Of a DNA stretch of 64,000 nucleotides, positions 33,880 through 45,109 are shown one piece after another. The translations under genes were made by a program, and so were the position numbers. Below the pieces are notes generated by a model, which saw only the letters and a list, made by a program, of their open reading frames with translations, had not been told where the DNA came from and did no database searches. The stretch is taken from contig OZ005651.1 in NCBI GenBank assembly GCA_963930645.1, positions 331,905,527 to 331,969,526 of the forward strand, given 5' to 3'. Origin of the DNA: Salticus scenicus. Taxonomy: Eukaryota; Arthropoda; Arachnida; Araneae; Salticidae. The stretch's first letter is position 1, and the number at the start of each line of letters is the position of its first letter.

Positions 33880-34360
33880 AAATATCTTTTTTAATTTTTT
33901 TTTTTAGTGTGTGAGTGAGGTAGAGATTAATTATTTTCACAGAGATTTTGTACTCAAAATGAGGCTAAAATTCTTCATAAAAGGGCAATAACTCAAAATT
34001 AATTTTTATAAAGCAAAAATAAAAATAATAAATACTTCAAAAATTGACTAATAAAAACAAAAAAATGCAACATGAAAACAGATCTTAGTGAATGAGTATT
34101 TTCAATCTTTGAAAAAATCTTCGCAATATGTTTGTTTATGAATATGTATAAATAAATCTTCATATTCAACTACATAGATGTTATTTGTTTTTTTTCTTTT
34201 CTTTTCCTTCTCTCCTTTTTTTTTTTTTTTTTTTAACAATTAAACCATTTCAATATAATCCGATGCAAACCAAACTCAATTTTCCATACAAATATATGAA
34301 TTATTTTTCTGAAAATGACTTTTGTACTTATTTATTTGTAATGTAACAGGAAAGAAGGTA
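33880..34360. other. A+T-rich spacer
   Basis: No gene recognised. A poly(T) run lies at about 34216-34234. Confidence 0.4.
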
Positions 34361-34362
34361 AT

Positions 34363-34428
34363 TACAGTCCATGTTTATTTCAACATTCCTGTAATTTAAC
34401 AGGAATGTTGAAATAAACATGGACTGTA
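34363..34428. repeat. Perfect 66-bp hairpin
   Basis: Two 29-bp arms, TACAGTCCATGTTTATTTCA and on through ACATTCCTG, and their exact reverse complement, enclose the 8-nt loop TAATTTAA. There is no mismatch. The size and loop resemble a microRNA precursor or the minimal form of a foldback MITE. Confidence 0.9.
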
Positions 34429-34429
34429 G

Positions 34430-35640
34430 ATCAGTCGCATTATACACTTTTAAAATGTTAAAAGTTTGAATTTGCAGTTGAAACAAGCAAAATAATTAGT
34501 ATAATACAGAGAAAATTCAAGATCAAACAAGCAAAATCATTATTATGACCAGCGCAACAAGGAAGCGGTCCGAATAGCCTTCACACTAATCACACCGATG
34601 GTCCGAATAGCAACGGCCGTAAGTTGCTAAGCTTCTTACTAGTTTGTGTAGACTATATCTTATGAATGAATGATGGTTAAAAATTTAGACCAGTTTTAAA
34701 ATTGTATCTTTTATGATGCTGCCAAAACCCTGATTTTTAATGTTCTAATTTGCAAACTTTGTAAATTCATACAAAATTTAAAATTTTCGTAACATAGCTA
34801 AATAGAGCAAAATTTTCCATAAATGTGCATTCTGGGAATTATTGCATGATAAGTTAAATACAAAATTGACATCTATAAGATTAAGCAAATCAGTATAAGA
34901 TATATGTGTCAAAGTGGGTGAGAAGAAAGCCTAGTTGGTGAGGATTTCAATCTCTGACTGGAAAATGGACATCAGCAGAGTTCATTGCTCTAATCATGAA
35001 TATAACAAATTCTTCAGTAAATATTTATGATTGTAAATATATGATGGAGAATTAAGCAGATATTACCTATGCCAGCTAGTTTTTTAGTTGTAGCACTACT
35101 ATAGTAAGCATCTGAATTAATATAATACTAAGTCTTTCATGTGTAAATTACACTTTAATAAAAATCATTCTTTTTAACTACTTTATTAAAATATAAGTAA
35201 AAAATAAAATTGAGTTACAATTGCTTATTTTATCCAAGAAAGGTTCATAAAATTCAAAAACATGCAAAAGTGGGCAAAATAGTAAGTGGGGGGTTTGTTT
35301 TTTCAAATGTGTTTTTAGAAAAAACCCATCAGATCCAACCCAATTGAGCCAACCCTGACTGAAGATAAATGATATACATAATGAGTAAAACTACTGTGTA
35401 CGATCATCAACATTTATTTTTTTACTACTGCTAAGCAAAAGCAAAGAAAGTTAAAATTAATGATTACAAGGTAAAAAGAACTTCTTATAAGCCACGTTTT
35501 TAAATTTTCTGTTGAATCATATAAATTTGACAATTCTATGTAATAATAAATACTTTTTAAAAAAAATTTTGATGAATTATTCCATCAACTTGAAAGAAAA
35601 TGATCAAATATGTATTAAAGAAAGCAATTATAAAAAATTT
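34430..35640. other. Spacer with a lone hAT-like terminus
   Basis: Mostly A+T-rich. GGTCCGAATAG occurs twice (about 34567 and 34600). At 35349-35357 CCAACCCTG, preceded by 'aaaaaacccatcagatccaaccc', looks like one end of the CAGGGTTGG hAT-like family seen at 1218 and 21607, without a partner end. The part from 34690 to 34830 is related to 43595-43750. Confidence 0.45.
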
Positions 35641-35644
35641 TCAA

Positions 35645-36580
35645 TCATTTATTAATCGAATAAAAGTATTAAAAGAATGCATTGTCATTGTGTTCTGAGA
35701 CATTCTAAAAGTTTCAAACGTCTAGCTAGTCGGGAAGTTAGTTAAAAATTTGTACTGGACAAACAAACAAGAAAGTGAGTTAATAAAAATGTGGTAAAAA
35801 TTTTTGTAACAATAAGCTGAAATTACTTATTTTTTTGTTAATAATAGCAACTTCTATATAAAGGGTAATAACATAGCTACCAATTTTTATGCTTTTTGGC
35901 TACCAGAAGATTTTAGTAGATATATTTAAATGTATTTATGTAACAGCTTTCACTGATTACATGAAATAAAAACCAGTAGATAAAAAGCGTAAAAGTTGGC
36001 AATTATAGAATAAATAGATAACCACGTGTTTATGTAGGCTTCGCTATAATTTATTATTAATTTTGTCTTCTTAATAGGCAAGAAACCCATGTCATAATGA
36101 TAATAATGCTTTGCATTGATTTAATAATAATTCCTTAACAATATTCCAAATCATTGTGCTGCATTGAAATTGAAAACATTTACAATTAACTATTGCAGAA
36201 ATATCGAGTTTTCATTTCAAGCTATCCTATATTATAAGCAGTCATCAAATATTATATAATTTATTGTAAAATTGCTCCCTAATCGGCATTGTCATTTTGT
36301 TCTGAGCTATTCTAAAAGTTTCAAATGTCTAGCTTCTCGGGAAGTCAGGTAAAATCAATTGCAAGATTTGTACTGGACAAACAAACAAACAAGAAAGTGA
36401 ATTAATAAAAACGTGGTAAAAATTTTCAAACATTTATTAATTGAATAAAAGTTTTAAAAGAATGTATTGTCATTGTGTTCTGAGCTATTCTAAAAGTTTC
36501 AAATGTCTAGCTGGTCGGGAAGTTAGCTAAAAACCGATTGCAAGATTTGTACTAATCAAACAAACAAGAAAGCTAATTAA
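35645..36580. repeat. Three copies of a 130-160-bp repeat
   Basis: Copies near 35650-35815, 36280-36425 and 36425-36575 share 'ttgtcattgtgttctgagctattctaaaagtttcaaatgtctagct..tcgggaagtta' and then 'gatttgtactggacaaacaaacaagaaag'. The second and third are adjacent; the first is about 470 bp upstream. They may be ends of decayed transposons. Confidence 0.7.
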
Positions 36581-36709
36581 AAGTATTTACATATGCATAT
36601 TTATAACAGAAGTTTGAAATATGGGCAGATTTTAAATGTTAAATAAGCCCTTTAAAATCCTAACAAACCTGAAATGCCCTTTTTTAAATGCAAAGGAAAC
36701 TGTTAAGAT

Positions 36710-36865
36710 ATCAGGCCTGAGGAGGAGTGGGAGTTTTTCTAAGGGATCCTATCCCGTATTACCGCAAGTTTTTGAGAAAACCACGGAAAACTCAGAACAG
36801 CTAAGCCGACGAGCGCGACCTGGAATCGAATTCGGCACCTCTCGGCCGCTGGAGGGCCATTCATA
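36710..36865 (-). mobile_element. tRNA-derived SINE, copy 2 (decayed)
   Basis: Contains the family body (AAAACCACGGAAAACTC, AGCGCGACCTGG) and the B-box region (ATCGAATTCGGCACC on the plus strand). It differs at many sites from the copy at 30048-30260. No clear duplication found. Confidence 0.65.
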
Positions 36866-36869
36866 CAGT

Positions 36870-37400
36870 GGGACCCTTCACAAAATTCAAATCCATAAAA
36901 TAGGCTCATTAACAAAATTCAAATTAATAAAAACAGAAAACTTTCATGTTCGATTTCCTTTCACGAAATTTCGTTTTATATGTGTGCAGTAATATTTCGA
37001 ATGATTACTTGTCCCTGATTCAATAAAATGCTATTAATCTGATATTAAACATAATATATTGATATTAGATCATAAATAGATTGCTAAAATGAAAGGTTTT
37101 ACATATTTTTTCTTCACGATTATTATCGTGAAAAAATCATCATTGAAAATTTCACAATTTGTTCGTTTATCGCATCAACGAGGACCAAAAACAAAAAAAA
37201 TAGATCGATCCCCGAATTTAAAAGAGCTATTTAAAATTCCAACTGCAAAAACATTATCATGGCGATGTTTGGGTGCCATTTTGAAAAGTCGCCAAATGTT
37301 CGATTACAGCATCAGTTCCAGAATCTACTTATTTAATAATTTTATATTTAAAAAAAAGGGAGCTAAATGTCTAGAAGTATAAGAATACAATAAGAATTAA
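36870..37400. other. Open but unassigned stretch
   Basis: A plus-strand frame at 37089-37382 contains QRGPKTKKIDRSPNLKELFK and SWRCLGAILKSRQMFDY, which looks protein-like, but no splice context or family supports it. A small hairpin (TTCACGATTATTATCGTGAA) lies at 37115-37134. Confidence 0.25.
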
Positions 37401-37418
37401 AATGTTTTTGTACTTACA

Positions 37419-37553
37419 TGAATAAGATATATCAATTAACCCTAACTCAGCTTCAACAGAACGGTAAAGGTTGGTTGTTGTAGTTGTTCTCTTCTCACGA
37501 TCGCGAACCTGTGAACGTGAAGTTATATTATATTTGTCTGTGGTGATATGCAT
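37419..37553 (-). CDS. Candidate first coding exon of a minus-strand gene
   Basis: From ATG at 37553-37551 the minus strand is open for 45 codons (MHITTDKYNITSRSQVRDRE ... YRSVEAELGLIDISYS) up to a strong donor, CAT|GTAAGTAC. It lies in a locally CG-containing region. Splice phase (one base over) does not fit the start of the 12812 exon directly, so it is either another gene or has an intermediate exon. No family recognised; could be chance. Confidence 0.3.
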
Positions 37554-37667
37554 GTGAGCCAGTGATTACGGAATACGTGATATTCCGTGCAGTGATTCAA
37601 CTCTATTAGGAAAGGGCATGTTTACAAACACTCCGGCAACATTTAGTAGTGGCAAAAGATAAACCCA

Positions 37668-38345
37668 CTGAGCTGGAGAACAACTGGAGGAATTTTCGCG
37701 TGCCAGTTTTTCAGAATTCATCTGCTATGGTTTGCCGTACAAAGTCAAACCTTGTACAAAAGAAATCATTTGATATTTTTATATTGCAATGTAAAATTGT
37801 GTAAAGGTTGTCTGTTCTGTTCTTACAACTATATGCAAAACATGATATTACGTTTTAATTTTAATACTCTAACTCTTGCTTTTCCAAGATCAAGGCGTTA
37901 CTGCAGAAAAATTGCTTTCAGGTGCCGCTTGGCACGTTTGTCGAAAACCACCAGCACCGCGCCTTTTTGTATCGTTTAGAAGTTGCAAGATTCCACTAGT
38001 TATATTTGCTATCTTTGGTGGATTAGCGCACTTTTTGAATGAGACTAAATTATAACTTGACTAAATTTCAACTACGAAATTTAGTCAAGTTAAAATTTTG
38101 AAATTTCGTTATTTCAAAATTGACTTTCTTGACTAAATTTTAACTACGAAATGGGATCAAAATGACCCCATCTTGAGAAAGCGAGGGTTAAAGAGTATAA
38201 TAATAATGGACGACCCGACAAATGTCGCCTGCCGTACAAGGTTTGACTTTGTACGGCAAACGATAGCAGATGAATTCTTGAAAAAACGGCACGCACGAAT
38301 ACTGTGTAAAGGTATTGGAGGAACCATTTGTTCTTCAGCTCAGTG
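37668..38345. mobile_element. hAT-like element, longer form
   Basis: Flanks GATAAACC (37660-37667) and GATCAACC (38346-38353) match at 7 of 8 bases. Ends CACTGAGCTGGAGAACAACT and the reverse complement at the right share a long inverted repeat that also includes 'TTTGCCGTACAAAGTCAAACCTTGTAC'-like subterminal sequence. An internal hairpin (AACTTGACTAAATTTC with its complement) lies at about 38053-38091. It is the same family as 41844-42176. Confidence 0.8.
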
Positions 38346-38495
38346 GATCAACCTGTTTCCCATAGTATTAGCGATGCATGTTAAATTTAGGCCGAGTTCA
38401 CGATACACAGGATTCACGGCATATTTACTTTCCTTACATGAGTTCGGTCACGGAAAAATCTCGGAGCTCCTGATTCCCTATTTCCATTCTGGCGC
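38346..38495 (+). other. CG-richer unassigned segment, part 1
   Basis: Together with 39554-39782 this forms one plus-strand open frame once the MULE-type element and one duplication copy are skipped, with fragments INLFPIVLAMHVKFRPSSRY and LHEFGHGKISELL before the element. It is richer in CG than the surroundings. TGTTTCCCAT occurs at 38354-38363 and again at 39770-39779, so the segment may itself be an insertion. No function recognised. Confidence 0.25.
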
Positions 38496-39544
38496 GCAAG
38501 TTCACAATACCTACGCAGTTCGTCCAAAGGGATGGAATTCGTCCCGCTGATTGGACGAGAGGATATAGCACAACAGCAAATCAACGATTAGGCTTCGGGA
38601 TAATACTTTTTTATTTTCTTTCGATCGATGTTTTGTATTTTTATGGTAAATTTTATTAATGAAAGTATTTACAAATGTTTTACGATGATATAATATATCT
38701 GCATTTTTGTAGAAATTGAAATAAGAAAAAAAAAAAAAAAAAAGGAAAGAAGAGCGTCTAATGCTGTGTAAATGAATATATTTCAATATTTGAAGAATTG
38801 ACAATTTCAACTTATCCTCAAATTTTGAACCCCTGTCTTATGACTGTAATATCTACAATTTCCACTAATTAAATTCTAGCAGTCTATTTTCTTATGACTT
38901 TCAGATCGATTTAAAAAAGATGAGGTTTCATTGTACAATTCTTTATTCCCCCCTCCCCTTTATCGTTTTCGCATAGCTTAATTAATTTCTTTACTTAATT
39001 TCAAAGATATCGCTACTTCTACTTCAAAAAATCCTCTTTTACATTTATCATTAACAAGCGTCAAGTAGATGGAAACAAACATGAACCTAGTGATCTGAAA
39101 TTTTTAGTAGAAATCGTGATTTTTACAGATGAAAAAACAAATAGTAAATTAAAATAATAATAATAATACATTTTTACATATTTTAATCTTATTATTTATT
39201 CATACAAATTCGGTTTTTAAAAAATCACTACTTTTTAAAGTGGGGGTAAAAAAAAACGAATAATGTCACTTTATAAATACCAACAAATAGGCAGTAAAAG
39301 ATTTTAATCTCTTTATGAAAATGGTCTATAATATTAAAAATGGATAGTATATCATAGAAAAACATTTGTAAATGCTTTCATTAATAAAATTTACCATAAA
39401 AATACAAAACATCGATCGAAAGAAAATAGAAGAGTATTATCCCGAAGCCTAATCGTTGATTTGCTCTTGTGCTATATCCTCTGGTCCAATCGGCGGGACG
39501 AATTCCATCCCTTTGGACGAACTGCGTAGGTATTGTGAACTTAC
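38496..39544. mobile_element. MULE-type foldback element
   Basis: Perfect 9-bp duplications TTCTGGCGC lie at 38487-38495 and 39545-39553. The terminal inverted repeats, starting G(C/T)AAGTTCACAATACC, run for about 200 bp each with high identity. A 9-bp duplication with long inverted repeats is the Mutator/MULE signature. The central part (38800-39320) has no coding capacity. Confidence 0.85.
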
Positions 39545-39553
39545 TTCTGGCGC

Positions 39554-39782
39554 TATGCTAGATTACAGGGAAACCATAGTAGTGTACAATCCTCAGGCCC
39601 GTTCCCACCACACTGCGCCAAAACGGAGATTAGCAAAACGGCCGTTAAAAATAAAACTCCGATTAGGAATTCTTCCGTCCCACCCATCGAGCAGATATAC
39701 TAGTAGAGGGAGAATCCCTATTCTTTTCTACGGAAGAAATCGCTACTTTTCGCCTTCTTGGCAATATTTTGTTTCCCATTAA
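39554..39782 (+). other. CG-richer unassigned segment, part 2
   Basis: Continues the open frame of 38346-38495 with MLDYRETIVVYNPQARSHH and ending FSPSWQYFVSH, then a stop at 39780. No family recognised; promoter-type CG-rich sequence is an alternative. Confidence 0.25.
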
Positions 39783-40590
39783 AAATAATTTTTAGGTTAA
39801 AAATACCAAAGAATAATTATCTCATTAGATATTCTTTGACAAATATATCAGAAGAGTTATGTATTTATTATTCTTTTTATTATTTCTTTTTCCAATGAAA
39901 ACTCTGCTAAGCGATTTTTATTCAAATAAATTACAATTTTAAAAAAAGATAAAAAAAAATCTTTTGCATAAAATATAGAAATAAAAATATTTCAAATATA
40001 TAGTATGTTGTGGCCATCACAAAACTTTCTTCTATATTATTCCTATACAAATACACACAATGTAAATTAGATATTAACTAAAATAATTTTTTATTAAAAT
40101 TTCTTTTCATGATGAATGCAAACGATTTTCATTTCAGACAGATATGTATAATAATGGCTAAAGAAAGTTTATTATGTGTCCTATAGACCACATTCATATT
40201 CTAAAAACTGAATTTTTCTCCATAAGGCTTTTATTTATTTATTAAAAAACGAAAAAAAAAAACTGATGAATTTGTTTTTAATTATTCTATGTTTATGGTT
40301 CAACCATTCGTTTTAAAGGTATTGATGGGTTCTTTTCAGAAACACTAATATTGAAAATTTACATAGGACCCCCCCCCCCCAAGTGAAAAGTAATGCATTT
40401 ACATTTACCCTTTTTTTTTCATAATTGATTATTACTATTTTAAACAATTCTTTTTAATTCACAAAAATTCTTTAAAAAACAGTTCTCACTGTGCATATTT
40501 GTGCGAAGTTTCGTACTTTGTTGAAACAAATAAATAAATACAATAAAATAAATATATACGGGATGACAGCGCTACCTATTGGGCGTTTGG
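39783..40590. other. Spacer with a dispersed repeat fragment
   Basis: About 40290-40390 carries, in reverse orientation, the dispersed repeat also found near 25.4 and 44.7 kb (GGTTCAACCATTCGTTTTAA) and a C run at 40371-40380. Nothing else recognised. Confidence 0.45.
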
Positions 40591-40596
40591 TGTTTT

Positions 40597-40820
40597 GGAA
40601 GTAAGGCTAATTCACTACCCTAGGATCCTAGGCATAAAGAGGAGTGCCCTCGGTGGGGGAGTTCTTTCTAAGGGGTCCTAGTCCGTATTTACGCAAGTTT
40701 CGGAGAAAACCACGGAAAACTCCAAACAACTAAGCCAAGGAGCGCGAGCTGGGATCGAGTCCGGCACCTCACGTCTACCAGCTTTGAGCGCGGAACCGCT
40801 CGGTCGCTGGTGGGCGATTT
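40597..40820 (-). mobile_element. tRNA-derived SINE, copy 3
   Basis: On the minus strand it has an A-box-like GACCGAGCGGTTC, a B-box region GACTCGATCCC, the body TTTTCCGTGGTTTTC and CTTGCGTAAATACGG, and a tail through CCTAGG. It extends further 5' (GCCCACCAGCGACCGAGCGG) than copy 1, which helps define the tRNA-like head. No duplication identified. Confidence 0.75.
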
Positions 40821-41374
40821 TCAGTAACAGCTTATAAGCACTAATTTTCGATGTTAGAACTAAATATCAAGTTTGGTTAAATTTCGTCCACTTATTTATG
40901 AGATAGAGAATCCACAAAAGTTTAGGCACACACGAAGACACTTAAAATAGTGCAATCGTGTACAGGATATGTTAAAACGTATAAATTCATTGGAAACCAG
41001 TGACTAAAACTTTCCATTAATCGAATACTTTCTTCTTAAATATAAAGAAGAGAATAATAAATAAAACAAATATCTTAAATAATGATGCATCTAGATTATT
41101 AATAAAAATGTTATGAAGTCATTAAAAAATGGAATCTGTCCTATTCTTTTTTATATTATTATAATGTAATTTCTTTTACAGTTATAAGATGAAAGTATTA
41201 TATTCCTATAAATTTTTGCTCCGATTTTTGATGGGTTTATTTTTTTTTTTTTAATGCCAATATCTTCAATAATGAAAATTAAAAATATTATTTTAATACA
41301 TAATTCCTATGAGAATTGAAAATCAAGACTATATTTCGATGTGACTAGCGTCTCTTTGTAGCGGCAGACCTCTA

Positions 41375-41725
41375 CGGAGCTTACGGAGCTGAGTGAGTTT
41401 GGCGAAAATTCACGCTTGGCGCACACTGTGGCTTGACGCTATGCGCTTACGCACAACGAGGAAAGATCACAAACCACGCGAGCGCAATACCTCTATGATT
41501 CGGCTTTCGGCTAACACAATACCGTAGTAGTTCACGCGCACAGGAGAAAGGAGAAATCTCAAAGTTATTGTCTCGTGACACTTCTCGATGATGTTGGCCA
41601 CACAAAGGGGTTGCCATTTCGCTCTCTACCTAAATTAAAGCTCGATGGTCCCACCCACAGACTCCACCAAGCTAAACTCCGGTTAGTGTTTCCGCGGTTA
41701 ACTAACGGAGGGATTTTTTGAAGGG
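41375..41725. promoter_or_regulatory. CpG-rich island, possible promoter or 5' exon
   Basis: CG dinucleotides and overall G+C rise sharply here compared with the flanks (for example CACGCTTGGCGCACACTG, GCGCTTACGCACAACGAGG, CACGCGAGCGCAATACC, GTTTCCGCGGTTAAC). No transposon ends or long frame. In A+T-rich arthropod genomes such islands can mark promoters, but this is inference. Confidence 0.3.
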
Positions 41726-41843
41726 ATTTTAAAGAGGTATTGTGATTGGTTCTTTGGGAATGCTTAGTAATACTGTCATTGGTTGATTCAGTTGTGGTCA
41801 AAACAGGAATTAGGCAGTCGTTATGTTTACAGTCTGTCGAAAT

Positions 41844-42176
41844 CACTGAGCTGAAGAACAACTGGAGCAAATGCTTCCAATACTTTTACACAGTGTTCGT
41901 GCGTGCCAGTTTTTCTGCAATCGTTCGCCTGCCTTGCATGGCAAGCAACATTTGTCGGGTCGTCTATTACTATTATAATCTTTAAAGAATTAAAATTTAA
42001 AATTGTAATGTCATGTTTAGCATATGGTTGTTCGAACAGACAACCTTTACACAATTTACTTTGAAATATAAATATATCAAAGGCTTTTTGCCATGCAACG
42101 CTCGGAAGACAAACCTTCAAAAAACGGCACGCGAAAACCGGTCTAGCATTTCCTCCAGTTGTTCTTCAGCTCAGTG
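41844..42176. mobile_element. hAT-like MITE, shorter form
   Basis: Perfect 8-bp duplications GTCGAAAT lie at 41836-41843 and 42177-42184. Ends CACTGAGCTGAAGAACAACT and AGTTGTTCTTCAGCTCAGTG are perfectly inverted. Internal sequence (CGTGCGTGCCAGTTTTTC, CATTTGTCGGGTCGTC) is shared with 37668-38345, of which this is a deleted relative. Confidence 0.9.
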
Positions 42177-42299
42177 GTCGAAATAAGTGAGAAAGAGTAG
42201 GTAGGTAGGTAGGTAGGGGGATACTGAGATTTGTGCTATGTCCCAAGGGACAGCTTCATCTCGGAAAACCCAAAAACGCAAACCAAACAAAGTGTTAGG

Positions 42300-43154
42300 T
42301 TAGGACGAGAAAGCGAGTCGAGAGAAGAGAATCAGATGTGCTAAGGACCATTTCGAGCCGAAGGCAGCCGAGATAACGTCGCCATACGACGGGTTAGGGC
42401 CCAACTGAAGGGCATTGAACAAGTTATGACGAGGGGTAGAGAGTTTGGAGCAACGGAGTAAGATGTGTTCTGGAGTTTCCAAGTCGTAGAAGAAGTTACA
42501 GAGAGGGGAAAAGGTGAGCTTCATCCTATATAGGCGTTGATTGGTTAGAACAGTTTTGGACCTCCAACGAGCCATCAGAGCATCCATTTTGCGAGACGGG
42601 ACCCAGTTGGGGAAAAACCTGTCAGGAAGAAGGAAGGGGAGAGAGATCGTGTAGTCGCAGTTTATCCAAGCATATTCTTGTTCTACCCTCCAGGTCTTCC
42701 GGACCTGAGATCGGAGATCTTCTGGAGCAATACGAAGGAAAGGGGCGCAGAGATATGGCCCATTTTTGGCGAGGGAGTCTGCAAGTTCGTTGGGAGGAAT
42801 ACCACAATGACCGGGGCACCAGACAAAGGTGATATGATAGCCGCGAGCATTAAGCTTCTGGATATGGGAGATCAGCAGTAGGATCACATTCGGCGAACGA
42901 AAAGACCAGTCCTCCAGGGCACGAAGCACCGACAGACTATCAGACAGGATGAAAATATTCGGATGAGATATGGAGAGAGCAGAGAGAGCAAGATATAACG
43001 CAAGAGCCTCGGCAGTGAACACCGAGTTGTCATGAGGAACCAAGGTTGCGAAAGAAGTATTGCTGATAGGATCTACAGCAGCGATGGCGGTTTTAGCACC
43101 GTCTTTCGAAGCGTCGGTAGCAGCGAAAGAGCAGGGGGGGAAGGAGGAAAACCA
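42300..43154 (-). pseudogene. RNase H and C-terminal part of the minus I-like ORF2
   Basis: Minus-strand frame with the four RNase H acidic positions in order: ATDASKDGAKTAIAAV, FTAEALALYLAL, FILSDSLSVLRAL and CPGHCGIPPNELADSLA. A C-terminal region with C...YDLETPEHILLRC, a Cys/His knuckle typical of this group, follows. The domain itself is open and ends at 42300, but it is cut off from the RT by the 7.6-kb insertion. The first residues (FSSFPPCSF) continue directly from AWHQ at 50776. Confidence 0.85.
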
Positions 43155-43156
43155 TT

Positions 43157-43385
43157 CCCAAGTAGCACAGGAACGTTCTGTGAACGTCTAATAACGGTTT
43201 CAATAGTTCAAACACCGTGTTTCGTGTCAAAAGAACGTTCTAAAACACGTTCAGAAATAGTATTATTTAGAACGTTCTGAAAATGTTTGATTTGTACCAT
43301 CTATAAAACGTACAATTCTAGTTCTACATAGAACGTTCAAGTGTGACACCGTCATAACACGTTCTGTAACAGTGTAATTATAACG
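43157..43385 (+). repeat. Left long terminal inverted repeat of the 7.6-kb element
   Basis: At least five GAACGTTC or close variants occur (about 43171, 43230, 43272, 43330, 43360), separated by irregular spacers. Such clustered palindromes suggest repeated binding sites for a dimeric protein. Confidence 0.75.
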
Positions 43386-43479
43386 AATATGACAAAATGA
43401 CTTTTTAGTACTATTGGTTGGGAAACTAGGTTAATCATTAAAATTTTTTACTTCAGCTTTTGATTTTTTTACACGTTTT

Positions 43480-44590
43480 GTGGCGTGAGGAATCCGGAAG
43501 TCAAAAGGTTGGTATGGTATCTGTTAATGTGTATCGGCACCTATTAGTGTGATTGCCCGTTAGTTCATGTACACGATATCTCAAGAACAAATGATTGCAG
43601 AGAGATCGGACCAGTTTTAAAATATCACTTTTGATATTGATAAGAATCTTATTGAAAGATTTGCAACATTCTAATTTAAAAACTTCGTAAGTTATTCGAA
43701 ATTTATAATTTTTAGCATGATAGAGAATAGAGCATTTTTTACATTTTCAGTGTAACGTTTTGTTAGCACGTCAGTAAAGAATGCTTCTCAATAATCAGTA
43801 GCGGTGAGGTGAAAAAAAATTACAAAATTTTAAACTCATGGAAAAATTTTGTGGATTTTGTATTTCAGGAATCAATGTATGGAGTTCAACCAAACTTGTT
43901 ACAATATTAGATCTTGCCCTAAATTGGAGTTTATTTGAATTTCATTTGGGATATATCGTCCGATAGATTGCGGTGCTATGCAATGAAACCCTCCATTTAT
44001 GGGACGGCTATATCTCAGCTTCTATAGTGTACAAATGCATTAAACTTGATATATTGGCATATATTATCATAACCTCTGCTAATACAATTTGGATGTATAC
44101 ATTGTCCAACAGGTGGCGTTGCTAATCTGCAATTTAATCATTTTAACGAACAGGCAATATTTTAACTCTTGTGATTTAACAATAAATTTTGTGATACACT
44201 GAAGTTATAAGTGAAATCGATTTTATGTAAAGCTTTACTGGTCCATTTTGGATGCACATAGGCCAACAGGTGGCGTGGCTATGTTGCAATTTAATCTCAT
44301 AACGGAAACGAAAAATCTCAACTTCTGTGATTTATAAATATTGTAAATTTGGTAAGTGAAATTAATATTACGTAAAACTCTACAGATTGCCTTTGGGTGC
44401 ATTTCGGACGACAGGTGGCACTGCCACGTTCCAATATTTTACATTCACAAAAAGGCTATCTATCAGCTTCTGTAATATATATACTCACCAAACCTTCTGC
44501 GTGACATACATTTGATGTATATTATTGATTCAATTTGGCTGTATAACGAGTAATAGTCAAACAGTTTTTTTTTTATTATTATTATTCATA
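43480..44590 (+). repeat. Dispersed repeat copy with tandem units of about 130 bp
   Basis: From about 43900 the phrase '..acaggtggcgttgctaatctgcaattt' recurs near 44110, 44270 and 44412, each preceded by 'tttggatg.a.at' and followed by 'ctc.acttctgtgattta'. The part 43560-43750 (ATCTCAAGAACAAATG) matches the repeats near 25.1 and 34.7 kb. Confidence 0.6.
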
Positions 44591-44752
44591 GGACATTGTT
44601 TTTTCCCCTAGGAATAAGTATACATCATCCTTGGGGGATGGGAGAGGGGTGGATAAAAATTTTCACTATGATTATCTTTCAAAAGAATTCGATATCACCC
44701 TTAAAACGAATAATTGAAACATCGTTTTCTGATGATTTAAAACAAATTTACC

Positions 44753-44756
<4 letters not shown>

Positions 44757-44793
<37 letters not shown>
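44757..44793. repeat. Long poly(T) run
   Basis: An uninterrupted T tract of about 37 bases, among the longest homopolymers of the window. Confidence 0.95.
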
Positions 44794-44944
44794 CCCATTT
44801 GTAATAATAATGATAATAAACCCTTAGAAAAATTTTCTAAGATCTTCTATACAGCATAAAAATGATTGTCTTCTGTCATGAAAATCTATGCATTCCCCAG
44901 ACCCAGAGTTTAGATACAAAAAGCTAATCACGGATGTTATTGAA

Positions 44945-45105
44945 TAAGTAATATAGTGCTTTACGCGAGTTTCAAAGAAAATCACGGGAAAACTCCGAAA
45001 ACCTAAGTCGACGAGCGTGACCAGGAATCGAAACCAACACTTCCCGTCTGTAAGGTTCGAGAGTAGAACATCGCGGTCTCTAATACTCATCGGGAAGTTA
45101 CAGAA
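44945..45105 (-). mobile_element. tRNA-derived SINE, copy 4 (decayed)
   Basis: Shares TTTACGCGAGTTTC, AATCACGGGAAAACTCCGAA and GTCGACGAGCGTGACCAGG with the other copies. The B-box region is altered (GGTTTCGATTCC on the minus strand). It lies inside the 7.6-kb element. Confidence 0.65.
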
Positions 45106-45109
45106 ATGA

